From: Clitoria ternatea
Lineage: Eukaryota; Streptophyta; Magnoliopsida; Fabales; Fabaceae
DNA length: 64,000 nt
Assembly: GCA_037962975.1 (NCBI GenBank)
Contig: CM075673.1
Location: 122,221,001 to 122,285,000 of the forward strand
Direction of reading: 5' to 3'
The notes below the pieces were generated by a model. It saw nothing but the letters and a program-made list of their open reading frames with translations, was not told the origin of the DNA and searched no databases. Shown piece after piece: positions 1-11,290 of the stretch (its first letter is position 1; each line of letters opens with the position of its first letter). The translations under genes were made by a program, and so were the position numbers.

Positions 1-341
1 GGTCTGTTTTGTCTGTTTGTGTCTGCTTGATCGTTTTGTGTGTTTCATTTTCTAAAAGAAGTGCAAAAAAATAATTTCCAGGTTACTTATAATATGCGCT
101 ATCAATTTGGGGTAACCGTTTTATAACGGACAATTGTGAGGTGCTAATACCTTCCTCACCTGTAATTTGACTCCTGAATTTAGAATTTCACTTTTATAAC
201 CAGTGCTTTAACGAAAGTTTTTCCCGGTATTTTATCCTTAAAAATATTGGTGGCGACTCCCTATTTTCTTTTCGAAAGGATTTCGAAAGAACGTTTTATT
301 TTTCGAGGGTCGACCGTGCCGCCGCGATCCCGGTCGCGACA
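1..341 (+). mobile_element. Element A 5' LTR, 3' portion only
   Basis: This matches 28706-29046 with about a dozen differences over 341 bp (roughly 96% by eye) and ends in the same CGGTCGCGACA. It is therefore the tail (U5) of the 5' LTR of the large + strand element whose 3' LTR starts at 15452. The rest of this LTR and the left TSD lie outside the window. Confidence 0.9.
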
Positions 342-343
342 GA

Positions 344-360
344 TAGTGACTCCACTGGGG
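344..360 (+). promoter_or_regulatory. Element A primer-binding site (tRNA-Arg type)
   Basis: Three bases after the LTR end, the sequence TAGTGACTCCACTGGGG matches, with two mismatches, the complement of the 3' end of plant tRNA-Arg(ACG), including CCA. A tRNA-Arg primer is typical of Ogre/Tat Ty3/gypsy elements. It would prime minus-strand DNA synthesis. Confidence 0.8.
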
Positions 361-1414
361 ACATTTAGAGAGTCAAGCCAATCAAATTGATAGCGCATGT
401 TTTTAAATAGCCTGTTAATTATTTAACTTCTTCCTTTATTTTATTTTCTGCCAATGTTTGTATGCGGTCCCTGTTTATTTATATTTTGTCATGTATGTTC
501 TGTTATGTCTGTATGTTGTTAAACCCTAGGGTAGACGACTTCGTTTTGTTGTTCTGTGTTTGTTCTCTGTGAAGGATTGGTAAGGTAAAGGTATTAGACG
601 CCCCTTTCACACACTACACTCAGAATTTTGCACACATTTTTGAGCGGGACCCTGTACCCGGTCCCAAATAAAACTTAAGATTAGGGGAGGTTGGTAGCGG
701 TGTCATTTGGGATATACTTCTTGTCTGGCTATCGTGAGAACCTCAGCTAGAGTTTGACTTATTCATAATGCCCGCACCTAGTAGACTTCCTACTGTTGTG
801 GTCAGCATCATGAGTAGGATCTTGGCTCTAGTGACCTTTAGACATTAGTGCAAGCCACCTATTGGGAGATATCATTGTTAGATAAACCCTAGAACCGATT
901 GAAGGCCTTTGGAAAAACCCATTTTAGGCCACAAAGGGGCAAACTTTTCCTCTATCTTTCCTCCTTCTTGCTCTCCCTTTTAATCCAAATTGTTGAACTG
1001 TTTACCCGTTCAAAGGATTGTTTCTTTCCACAAACGACATTTTTTAAAACTAGTGATCCTTTGTTAGGTAAATAGTCCTTTCATTTTTCACATTTCATTA
1101 AAGTCTTTGGGTCCTGAGTTATGGATTTTCTGTGTCATCAGAAAAAAATAAAAGAAAAAGGGATAAAAAATAGAAAAAACAAAACATCCAAAAGTAAGAA
1201 AAGAGAGTAAAAAAAACAAAAAAAGTAAAAAAAAGAAAAAGAGTCGACGATGATCGGAAGGTCCGTAACCCACATGGCTCTCAGTTTGTCACGGGTTTTG
1301 TCAATCGTTACTCCCTAATTATAAAAATGTCTTCCAAAAGTTGCTAAGGGGGTAGCGATTTACAAAACACGTTCTTTACCAATGACTGATTTCACTTTCT
1401 TTCTGTTCTCGCAG
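361..1414 (+). other. Element A untranslated leader
   Basis: About 1 kb of non-coding leader between the PBS and ORF1. It holds overlapping donor-like sequences GTAAGG (580), GTAAAG (585) and GTATTA (591), a GGGACC/GGTCCC hairpin (646-665), an A-rich purine tract (about 1139-1245), and a strong acceptor-like CTTTCTTTCTGTTCTCGCAG ending at 1414. From that acceptor the first ATG is the ORF1 start at 1455, so a spliced leader is plausible. The ORFs in the A-rich tract are compositional artefacts. Confidence 0.6.
646..665 (+). promoter_or_regulatory. Leader hairpin with palindromic loop (element A)
   Basis: GGGACC (646-651) pairs with GGTCCC (660-665) around an 8-nt loop that contains the self-complementary GTAC. 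A stem with a palindromic loop in the leader recalls retroviral dimer-initiation stem-loops. That role is inference only. Confidence 0.35.
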
Positions 1415-1454
1415 GAAGCTATTCGGAGCTAGGCGAATACCTTCAAAGTGAAAT

Positions 1455-3334
1455 ATGGAAATTAACATGGGGTCAGGTAGTTGTGGTACAAGTGTAACTG
1501 AGTTGAGGAAGCTACTGCATGTTAAGGCAAAAAAGGTCGACACAACTAGTTTACAGGCGCTGGGTAAGAAGTTGAATTTGACTCAAAAGATGGCTTTCGC
1601 CAGGAAATATGGAAAGATTTTGAATTTGTTGGAAGTCGAGGTACAAGTTGAGGCGATCACCGCGTTGACTCAGTTTTATGACCCACCTCTTTGTTGTTTC
1701 ACATTTTGGGATTTCCAATTAGCTCCATCTATTGAGGAGTTTGAGTTGATTCTGGGGATGCCTCTAGAGGGACAAACACCTTACCATCATCTAGAGCATC
1801 AAGCAAATATCACTTCTATTGCTCGTGTCCTAAAAGTCAGACCAGAGGTGTTGAAGGGGGCACAATTAATCAGAAATCAGACCCCGGGGTTTGCTCAGGA
1901 ATACCTTGAGAAACACATACATCTCCTAGCTGAAAAAGAAGATTGGAATACCTTCATAGACACTTTGGCCCTTACTATTTATGGTGTCGTGTTGTTTCCA
2001 AACATAGACAATTATGTGGACTATGAGGCTATTGACATCTTCTTAGCTCGAAAGCTCAAATGGGAAAACCCCGTCACTGCTATTTTGGCAAATGTCTATT
2101 GCACTATGGATTTTTCCCATACACAAAGAGGGAAAAGGATCATCTGTTATCTGCTAGCTTTGTACGTATGGCTTACATCACATATCTTTAACCAAGTGGG
2201 TAAGCTTGAATGCCCTATGTCCGATCTGAAGTTTTTCCAGTTAGCGACAAAGAATGGGCGTGAGTGGGCCAATCATCTGGTGGGTCTCACAGCTGAAAAA
2301 GTAAGATGGTGTCCGTAATGGTTGAAGGTTAACGCCATAATTCACCACTATGGAAGTCACCCAAATGTTCCCCTCAGGGATGCATCAATTACAATCCTAT
2401 CATCGCCAAACGCCAATTAGCCTACCCACTGCTTGGGCCACCTGACGAGGAGTCGCTCACTCCCTTTGTTTTCTACTATGCAAAAAGAGATTACACCTCT
2501 GCCGTTCAGAATATAGCGGAGGCTTGGAAGAAAGTACACAAGAAAGGGAAAGAGTTAGGGGTCCGAAGCCATGATGTAAAAGAAGAATACTATCAGTGGG
2601 TCCTAAATAGAGTATCCATGGTCAAGCTGCCGTTAAGAAGTCCCTCCAATCTCCCAACAAACGCGCCTGTTCCCTTACCTATCTTTGAAGATGAAGCAGC
2701 AAAGGCTATGAGAGCCAAGATAGAGGAACTAACCGCAAGAAACAAAAAGCTAAAGGAAGACTTGCTGAGGTCTCAACAAGAATGTGCCCTTCAGAAAAGG
2801 GAGAACCTAGAAAGCAAGCGAACCATTGAGGAGGTAGGGAAGAAACAGAAAACTGAAGAGGACCATATGAGAAAGCAAGAGCAATGCCTCTGAGCGGCCA
2901 ACTCGCAACTAAAAATGAAGAGTCATCAGAGAGACACTATTCTAGCAGATAAACAACTTCTGAGGGATATGTTGGCAAAGGCCAAGGAAAATGAGCAAAA
3001 TGCCCTGGTGCAAAAAGAATTACTACAGTCACAAATTCACAGGGTGGAACGTCAACTCAACGAGGTGATAGAGGCTTGCCAACATGAAATAAACGGCGAG
3101 CGTCGACATGCAATGGAAGTAGAGCAAGACTGTCGTGAGGCTATACGTACCTTGGAAGCCAAAACAACGCAGCAGGATGAGGTCATTCATTCATGGATGA
3201 ACCGCTTCGCCAACTTGGCATATTTGGCCAACGGGACTCTGGAGGACCTTCCACTCCTACTCAAGCAGGCCGAGGAAATGGTTAATCCCCTTACTACCCC
3301 AAAAGGACATTGTAACCTTCTTGAACTATTGTAG
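1455..3334 (+). pseudogene. Element A ORF1 (Tat/Ogre extra ORF), broken
   Basis: Tat/Ogre elements carry an additional ORF before gag, and this is that ORF. The first 287 codons (1455-2318) contain a globular domain with the motif FWDFQLAPSIEEFE followed by LILGMPLEG. It resembles the plant-mobile/DUF7745-like domain of Ogre ORF1 proteins. A stop at 2316-2318 and a frameshift near 2390 break the chain. A second part (about 2580-3334, frame 2) is highly charged coiled coil rich in K, E, Q and R, with one further stop at 2891-2893, and ends in TAG-GGA at 3332. The start at 1455 is the first ATG after the acceptor-like site at 1414. The protein's function is unknown, and this copy cannot make it. 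Confidence 0.7.
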
Positions 3335-3713
3335 GGAAAGGCTTTGTAAGATGAGGACCATGATTGCCCGAGCTAGGAATGGCTGATTTATTTTCTGGTG
3401 ATGTAACAAGATTAGCAGTTATGTATTTTTGCGGTATCTCAGAATGAAAGGATCTTTTGTCTCCACAACTATCTCGTGTTAATTTCCATTTATCGCGTAC
3501 TTAGTACTTTTGAATGTGACGTTCTGAGGAACAGTCGAAGGATAGTCGACAAGTTCCGAATTGCTTCTCGCATAATTTTGGTTTACACTCTCTTTATCGC
3601 CTTGTTTTATTTACTAAACATGTTCTGCTTTTTAACGAATTTTGGTTTTCTTTTCAAAAGACATAGAAATCACGGGTAGACATCCTTACCAGACCCGACT
3701 CCAACAGAAACTC
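3335..3713 (+). other. ORF1-gag spacer with acceptor-like site
   Basis: Non-coding spacer between ORF1 and gag. A pyrimidine-rich stretch (TTTTGGTTTTCTTTTCAAAAG) ends at 3660. The next ATG downstream is the likely gag start at 3714. It reads as a 3' splice site that could give a gag mRNA separate from the ORF1 mRNA. This is inference from sequence only. Confidence 0.4.
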
Positions 3714-6180
3714 ATGGCTGAGGCAGAAGCTGTGGAAGGAGACTTTAGAACTGAGTTCGATCAGCTGAAAGAGCGAGTGGCGGAGTTAACTAAACTTTTG
3801 GAAAAGAGACACACAGAAGGAGGCCCCTCTGCAGGTGTTGAGGACGCCCAACAGCAGCCTACCACCTCGCCACCTCCCCCTGGTTTTGACCCAGCAAGAA
3901 CCCAACTCCCTGACCCAACGACACGCCCTCTTACCATTAATATCGGAAGACCTAGCCCTGCCATTGAATCCCAGCCACCATATAATCAATCCTACGCACA
4001 ACAGCACATATTCATTGGCCCTGACGGCAACCCGATGCTTTTTCCACCCTATGGCCTACCACCGGGATACTATCCCCCGCTCGCTAACCAACAAGACACC
4101 CACGACCAGCAAGCGGTGAATCCTCATGCTTCACACCCATCCCAGCCAAATATGCCACCACTCCATCAAGCCCAAAACACGCAAGCCCATGACCCACAAA
4201 CCTACCAAACCCAAAACACATAAGCCCCGATGGCCCAGCCAACCTACAATGCACAAGCCCAAAACGCATGAGCCCAGATGACCCAGCCAACTTACGCCAT
4301 ACAAGCTATGGCCCAACCCCAAGGTCCCTCGCCGAATGCAGGCCTAATGAACCAGCCCCATGCGTTGGCTCCGTTCAACCAGCCACTCGGCTATCTGTAT
4401 GGATACGCGACACCCTATGCGACCAATCTCTGAGATACAGCCCGTATGATGAACCCGGTCGCCGGTCATAGCACAGTCGCAACTCCCCAAAAGGAAAAGA
4501 TAGAAATCTTGGAAGAACGTTTGAGAATGATGGAAGGCGCTGGAGGTTTTAGGCTGATAGATGCTTCTGAGCTATGTCTAGTCACATATGTTGTCCTCCC
4601 GCCTAAATTCAAAATGCCAGACTTTGACAAGTATCAGGGAATGACTTGTCCAAAGAACCATCTCACGATGTACTGTCAAAAGATGGCATCCTACTCTTCT
4701 AACGACCAATTGTTGATCGACTGCTTCCAAGATAGTCTAGCGGGGGCCGCTCTTACATGGTATACTCACCTTGAGCGGAACCGTATTCGTTGTTGGAAGG
4801 ACCTAGCAGACGCCTTCCTTAGACAATACAAATATAATATGGATATGGCGCCCAACAGGGTTTAGTTACAGAATATGGTGAAAAGGGACAGTGAAACATT
4901 TAAGGAGTATACCCAACGCTGGCGAGAGACAGCTGCGCAAGTGGACCCCCCGTTGTCAAAAAAAGAGATAATCGCAATGTTTATCGACACGCTCCCATCA
5001 CCCTTCTATGGCAAGATGATTGGTAGTGTTTCATCCAACTTCTCCGACATTGTGACTATTGGGGAAAGGGTAGAGAGCGGAATACAAATAGGAAAGATCA
5101 CTCGGGGCCCATCTAGGGCAAGCATGACAAGAAAGCTGGCGCCTGGGAAAAGAGATGGAAAAACTAATTCCATCTCTTCTGATCAAAAGACGGCTCTGCC
5201 AAGACCGTTCGTCCCTACCACGATTCAAGCTCCCAATCCTTATGTGGCCGCTGCCACTCATGGCCCGACAGCTTATACTCCCTACTTCTGTCCACCCATG
5301 GTAAGAGCGCCAATGCCGCAACCCATGCTATACCAGTAACCGCAACAAGTGATTCGACCACCCAATCCTAGTCAGAATGCAAGGAATCCCAACAATGAGT
5401 GCACCCCTGTACAGTTTGATCCAATCCCAATAAAATATACCAAACTTTTGCTACTTCTCGTTCAGAAGGGTCTGGTAGCTCCATGCCCCATGAGGCCATT
5501 GCAACCTCCTTACCCAAGGGGGTATGACCCTAACGCTCATTGTGATTACCACGCTGGGGCATCAGGGCACTCCATGGAAAATTGTATGGCCCTGAAGTAT
5601 AAGGTAAGAGACCTGATCAAAGCCGACTGGCTTAATTTTCAGAAAGAAGTCCCAATGGGCCACGAATCCCCTGCCCAATCATGGGGGTTCAGGAGTTAAC
5701 ACTGTGGAAAATGATAAGGAGTGCATCAGGGATGTTGCTGATGTGAAGACATCATTAAAAACAATTTATTCCCACTTGCTCAAGCAAGGTTTAGTGAATG
5801 AGCCTTGGACTGGGGAGCATGATGAGGATCAGACTGCCGAACGCCAAAACTTCTGTAAACTTCTTTAAGGGCTCATGGATGGCAACTTTCTGCAAGTCTA
5901 TAAACACCGTAAAGACAGGGTGAATATGATTCAAGAACAGTCAGGGGTGCCGGTTCCTAAACCTTTAACAATTTTCTACAACAACAGCCCTTCAGCGGCT
6001 CCCATTTTTGTGTGACCAACTGTTACCATTCAAACACCTACCCTATTTTCATTTAAGGATTCATGGGCTGTCCTTTGGAAATATGATGTGGATGTAGTCG
6101 TTGCAGGCTCGACAGTGAGTAACCCATCATCATCGTCGGTCACAAACATTACCGGGGTAGGAGGTGTGACCTGAAGCGGG
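3714..6180 (+). pseudogene. Element A gag (first part of gag-pro), broken
   Basis: Retroelement capsid/nucleocapsid protein. An N-terminal coiled-coil stretch (EFDQLKERVAELTKLLEKR) is followed by a Pro/Gln/Asn-rich segment. The retrotransposon gag core follows (4446-5150; FKMPDFDKYQG, then GAALTWYTHLE, then DAFLRQYKYN). A zinc-binding-like CDYHAGASGHSMENC lies near 5550. The frame is constant from 3714 to 5699 but carries stops at 4221, about 4269, 4431, 4863 and 5337. It then shifts near 5695, with further stops at 5866 and about 6015. The tail continues into the protease region, so gag and protease were originally one ORF. It is non-functional in this copy. Confidence 0.8.
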
Positions 6181-6201
6181 AGAATATATGCCACTCCAGA
6201 A

Positions 6202-7481
6202 TTGAAGAAGGATCAAACTGCCGAAAAAGCCAAAGTAGGTAAAGAAGGCACCAGTGGCAAAGAGAAAAAGGGTATGACCGACGAAGAGGCCCAAGAGTTC
6301 TTAAAGTTTATTCGCCAAAGCGAATATCAAGTACTAGACCAGTTGAACCAAACTCCAGCTAAAATTTCTCTGTTGTCGCTGTTGATGAATTCTGAGCCAC
6401 ACAGGAATACACTAATGAAGGTGCTAAATGAAGCTCATGTCAGCCATGACCTCCCCGTTGATAAGTTTCAGGGAATAGTGGGGTACATTGTTGCAGATAA
6501 CTATCTGACTTTCACCGACGATGAGATACCACGGGAGGGAATGAGGCACAACAAGGCCCTCCATATCTCCATGAAATGCCAAGATCATATTCTAGCAAAA
6601 GTGCTAGTTGACAACGGGTCATCCCTTAATGTAATGCCCAAATCAACGTTGGCCAAGTTACCGTTCGACGGGACATATATGAGACCAAGTGCTACAGTCA
6701 TACGGGCCTTTGATGGTACGCGGAGATAGGTCATGGGTGAGATTGAACTGCCCATTCAAGTTGGACCTTGCACATTTCAGGTCCTCTTCCAGGTTATGGA
6801 TATCATGCCTGCTTACAGTTGTCTGCTGGGTAGGCCATGGATCCATTCAGCTGGAGTAGTCCCATCTACCCTGCACCAAAAACTGAAGTTCGTAATAGAC
6901 AACAAGCTGATAATTGTATCTGGTGAAAAAGACTTCTTGGTCAACAAACCCATTACGACCCCTTATGTTGAGGCAGCGGAAGAGGCCCTTGAGACCTCGT
7001 TCCAGGCATTAGAAATTGCAAACGCTACATACGTGGGAGAAGGGACCACGATGGTTAGAGCCTGCATGCCAGCTGCGTCCCTGGTGATGGCGAAAATGAT
7101 GTTACGTGAAGGATATAAGCCTGGGAAGGGTTTAGGGCGTACTTTAGATGGAAAGGTGGAACCTGTGCACCTTGTTGAGAATAAAAATGGTTTTGGCTTG
7201 GGGTACCGGCCCACGGCCGCCGACAGGAGAAAGCTGGCGGAAGAAAAGAGGGAAAGAAGGGCTGCCCGTCTTGCCGGCAGGGAGCCTCGCACCGTAAGAG
7301 TCTCCTTCTGTGATCTCTACGAAAGCTTTTGGAGTGCCGGATTGATGCCTCTAGACCTAGTAGCCGATATTGAAGATGGTTTTGATGATAATGCTGATTT
7401 AGTGGTCGCTTGCCCACCGGGCCAAGAGCTCAGTAACTAGGAGGCTGTCGAACTCCCTACGACTTTAAATGACTCACCAAA
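6202..7481 (+). pseudogene. Element A protease with G-patch domain, broken
   Basis: Retroviral-type aspartic protease: the active-site segment VLVDNGSSLNVMP is near 6605, with the flap/C-terminal motif CLLGRPWIH near 6822. After about 100 residues comes a glycine-rich G-patch (about 7096-7220; GYKPGKGLGRT, then GFGLGYRPT), a nucleic-acid-binding domain. A basic, Arg-rich segment follows. Stops occur at 6727 and 7438. Beyond 7440 the same frame runs on to a splice-donor-like site at 7482, where it joins the RT frame across a predicted intron. The active-site triplet reads D-N-G rather than the usual D-T/S-G; it may be a lineage feature or decay. Confidence 0.8.
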
Positions 7482-7719
7482 GTAATTTGTTATTGCTTTA
7501 ATGTCTTGTTTATCCCTCTGCTATGCCTAAGGCTTTGGGACTTTTCCATGTAATAAGGGCGAAGAACTTGTTTTATCATTCAATCAATAAATGCATATCG
7601 AAATTCAAAAAAAAAAACTCTTCTCATCCCTTTATCCTTGCTTTGATTCATTTTCTTTACTTGCTTGTTCCTCCTTTTCTTTCTCTTCTTTATTTTTGCC
7701 ATAACACACTAAATTGCAG
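7482..7719 (+). other. Predicted in-frame spliceosomal intron between protease and RT (element A)
   Basis: A donor-like CAAA|GTAATTTG at 7482 and an acceptor-like ACTAAATTGCAG ending at 7719 bound 238 bp of T-rich DNA with no pol homology. Removing it joins protease frame 1 to RT frame 2 exactly (phase 2). Pea Ogre is known to carry a spliceosomal intron at this place, which supports the reading. The exact donor here is my prediction. Confidence 0.6.
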
Positions 7720-9288
7720 ATCCAAAAATGACCCTCCCGAGACTAATGAAATCACAATCCCGCTTCACGATTTTGATCACCCAGTTGACTATGCCGACGA
7801 AGAAGGTGGAGAAGACTATGAGCCACCGCCCGAGTTAACAAGGTTATTGGAACAAGAGGACAGAGAAATTCTACCTTATTTAGAGATAGTTGAGATTATT
7901 AATTTGGGGGATGAGGAGGATAAGAAAAAAGTCAAGATTGGTACCTCTTTGAGTAAGGAGCGGAGGCAAGAATTGATTAAGCTGCTAATGGAGTTCCGTG
8001 ACATCTTCGTGTGGTGTTACCAAGACATGCCTGGCCTCGACACCGACATTGTCGAACATAAGTTACCACTGAAGCCTGAATGCCCACCAGTAAAGCAAAA
8101 GTTACGCCATATAAAGCCAAAGATTCTTCTAAAGATCAAAGATGAGGTTAAGAAACAGTTTGATGCCGGGTTCCTAGCCGTAGCAAAATACCCTCAGTGG
8201 GTGGCAAATATCGTCCCCATCCCGAAGAAGGATGGAAAGGTGCGGATGTGTGTAGACTATCGGGACTTGAATAGGGCCAGTCCTAAAGACGATTTCCCTC
8301 TACTACATATCGATGTTTTAGTTGATAACACAGCCCAACACTCCATCTTCTCATTCATGGATGGTTTCTCTGGGTATAATCAAATTAAAATGGCATATGA
8401 AGACATGGAGAAGACCACATTCATCACCTTGTGGGGCATCTTCTATTACAAAGTGATATCCTTTGGTTTGAAAAACGCCGGGGCAACCTACCAAAGGGGA
8501 ATGGTGACCCCTCTTCCATGACATGATGCATAAGGAGATAGAGGTTTATGTGGACGATATAATTTCCAAATCTAGAACCGATGAAGAGCATATTGTTGAT
8601 TTGAGAAAGCTTTTTGAAAGGTTAAGGAAGTATAAGCTCAAGTTGAACCCAGCCAAGTGTACCTTTGGCACAAGATCAGGCAAACTGTTAGGGTTCATTG
8701 TAAGCAAGAGAGGAATAGAAGTAGATCCTGACAAGGTCAAAGCGATTCTCGAAATGCCTCCTCCCTGTACAGAAAAAGAAGTCAGAGGATTCTTGGGGAG
8801 GTTAAACTACATTGCTCGGTTTATCTCACAACTAACAGCAACTTGTGAGCCGATCTTTAAGTTGCTCTATAAGAACCAACCGGCGCAATGGAGTAAAGAT
8901 TGTCAAATGGGTTTTGAGAAGATAAAGCAGTATTTACGGGAGCCACCGATCTTGGTACCGCCGACTCCTGGAAGGCCACTAATCTTGTATCTGACAGTGT
9001 TGGATAAATCTATGGGTTGTGTATTGGGGCAACATGATAAGACTGGAAAGAAGGAACATGCTATTTACTACTTAAGCAAGAAGTTCACTGATTGTGAGAT
9101 GAGATATTCCGCTTTAGAGCGAACTTGTTGCGCGTTAGCATGGGCCGCTAAGCGACTAAGGCAGTACATGTTGAGTCACACCACCTGGCTAGTTTCTAAG
9201 ATAGACCCCGTCAAGTATATTTTTGAAAAGCCTGCTTTGACCGGAAGGATCGCCCGTTGGTAAGTACTGTTAACTGAGTACGACATAA
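7720..9288 (+). pseudogene. Element A reverse transcriptase and RNase H (first part), broken
   Basis: RNA-dependent DNA polymerase of the Tat lineage. In order: an acidic linker; the RT fingers (VANIVPIPKKDGKVRMCVDYRDLN, about 8205-8270); FSFMDGFSGYNQI (about 8350); SFGLKNAGATYQR (about 8460). A frameshift near 8510 (one extra base in a C run) precedes the catalytic YVDD box (about 8548-8560). The thumb follows (LGFIVSKRGIEVDPDKVKAI), then the start of RNase H (LILYLTVLDKSMGCVLGQ, about 8980). An in-frame stop at 9261 follows. The solo LTR insertion at 9294 separates the RNase H tail, which resumes at 10553. Confidence 0.9.
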
Positions 9289-9293
9289 CATAT

Positions 9294-10552
9294 TGTTAGG
9301 GAATCTTATTAGGGTCAGGCAGCAGAAACACAAAGGATTCCCAAAAGAATTGCAAACACGTATGTCTCAAAGCATTATGCTAAATTAAAATTTTTTTAAT
9401 TAGGGTTTACCTCTTGTAGACGTAGAACAAGATTCTCGATCGAAGCAATTGTAGCTTCACCCTTAGGAGTCCACACGAGCACTCCCACCAGAAAAATAGA
9501 GCTCCGAATGCTAGTACGGAAATTTTGTTTTGGTCTAATTTCTGAGCAGCAGCCTATGAGCATCTCATGCTCTATATATAGGCTTAGGTCTTAACCTGAG
9601 CTCTCATTAAACATTGGGCTCCTTACTCATTCTAAATAAGTTAGGCCCAAATAGTTTTATTTTCAGTCCAACTAAAATAAAACTATCCTCTGGTGGGCTT
9701 ACTCTATGTGTGTGACCCTATAGGTAAAATATTCGGTTATATTAATAATAAACTATTTTATTATTAATATAAAATAAGAGTGGTATCTAGCAATACATCA
9801 TTATGTCCAAATATTATTTATCATCGATATGACCTATAAGTGATAATTATTTTATATATCTATTCCTTTTGTCACGATATCTAATTGGGCCCAAGGCATG
9901 GTCGTCGTCATCCTTGTATGGCCCAATTCATTTTACTTGATACCAGAGTAGACTTTATAGAATAAATATCTAATATTTATTCGTCCTAGCATGGCCATGC
10001 ATTTCATTAGTCTCACTCCATCAAGTGGCCCATAGATATCACTCCTGTCACATAGGAGAGACAAATTCCATCTACATCAGTCACATCCCTCTGCATAATT
10101 TATCTATTGCCTAATCACAATCTTTATGGTCATCTTATTACAGATAACATTTGATTGTATTAAAATAATAAACTACTTATGTAGGAATCTTAGTGACTTT
10201 AGGTCGAAGAACTAATTACCATTATCACATTGAGAACCGTTTATGACACTCATGTAACGATCCATGCAACGTTCTCACGGTGGGTCTGTCCAGTACAACA
10301 TTACCCTTAATGTGTACCCGTGTAAAGACTTGATATCATATATCCATGATTTGTGAGATCAAATCATCAGTACATTTACACACTAATCTTAATGTATTTA
10401 CATGTCCCCATGTAAATACTTGATTAGGGACATTTTAGGAATAATTCTCATCTATTATTCCAGGATAAATAGCATTTGTCTAAAACTGAAAATACTAATT
10501 TATTAATAAGTTAAAATTGATACATTAATAGCTCGTAGTGCATACACCAACA
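9294..10552 (-). mobile_element. Solo LTR S, inserted in element A RNase H
   Basis: A 1259-bp non-coding insert starts TGTTAGGGAATC and ends CACCAACA on the + strand, with inverted TGTT/AACA ends and a perfect CATAT duplication (9289-9293 and 10553-10557). The minus-strand reading has a TATA box (9573-9580) after about 970 bp, consistent with U3-R-U5 order. No PBS, coding region or second LTR is present, so it reads as a solo LTR left by LTR-LTR recombination. Its family is not identified; Ty1/copia origin is possible. Confidence 0.75.
9573..9580 (-). promoter_or_regulatory. TATA box of solo LTR S
   Basis: TATATATA on the minus strand, at about 980 bp into the LTR read in that direction and 270 bp before its end. 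It sets the orientation and the approximate U3/R boundary. Confidence 0.45.
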
Positions 10553-11290
10553 CATATGTCACTCAAAAAGCCATAAGAGGAAGTGCCCTGTCAGACAACT
10601 TAGCGCACCAGCCTGTCAGTGACTACCAACCGATGCTATTTGACTTCCCGGATGAAGATATCTTGACGTTGTTTAATGAAGAAGGCAGTAATAAAGACAA
10701 ATGGATCTTAAGGTTCGATGGGGCTTCTAACACACTGGGGCATGGAATCAGAGCCGTTTTGATTTCACCAGATAAAGAGTTCATCCCTGTCTGTGCCAGG
10801 CTATGTTTCAATTGCACCAACAACATCGCTGAGTATGAGGCATGTTCTTTGTGAGGCATGTTCTTTGGGATCCAAGCGGCGCTAGATGTGAAAGTGAGGT
10901 CGTTGGAAGTCTACAGGGACTCTACTTTGGTCATCCACCAATTAAAAGGGGAGTGGGAAACTAGGGATAGCGAGTTGGTTCCTTATCACACCCACATCAA
11001 AGAAATAATCAAGAATTTTGATGAGATTTCTTTTCATCACGTTCTTCGGGATGACAATCAGATGGCTGACGCTTTGGCCACTCTCACTTCAATGTTCAGG
11101 GTGAGTAATGACTATGACATGCTTCTTATCGAGGTAGAGAAGCGTCGTGAACCCGCATACTGCCAAGTGATTGAAGAGGAGTCAGATGGGAAACCGTGGT
11201 ACCACGATATTAAGAGGTATATCCAGAGTCAAGAATACCCCGAGGGTGCTACGGAGAATGACAAGAGAACCCCTACGACAGCTCACCATG
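10553..11290 (+). pseudogene. Element A RNase H tail and second (Tat-type) RNase H, broken
   Basis: The RNase H tail resumes after the solo LTR (ITYVTQKAIRGSALSDNLA). The additional RNase H domain that Tat-lineage elements carry follows: WILRFDGASNTLGHGIRAVL (about 10700), NIAEYEACSL (about 10830), then DSTLVIHQLKGEWETRD (about 10918). A 16-bp tandem duplication (10837-10852 repeated from 10853) places a TGA at 10852. Past about 11170-11290 the frame changes before integrase. RNase H degrades the RNA strand of the RNA-DNA hybrid. This copy is broken. Confidence 0.8.

Noticed and set aside
1088..1273. Minus-strand ORF rich in Phe and Leu
   Set aside because: It is the complement of an A-rich leader tract of element A; low complexity only.
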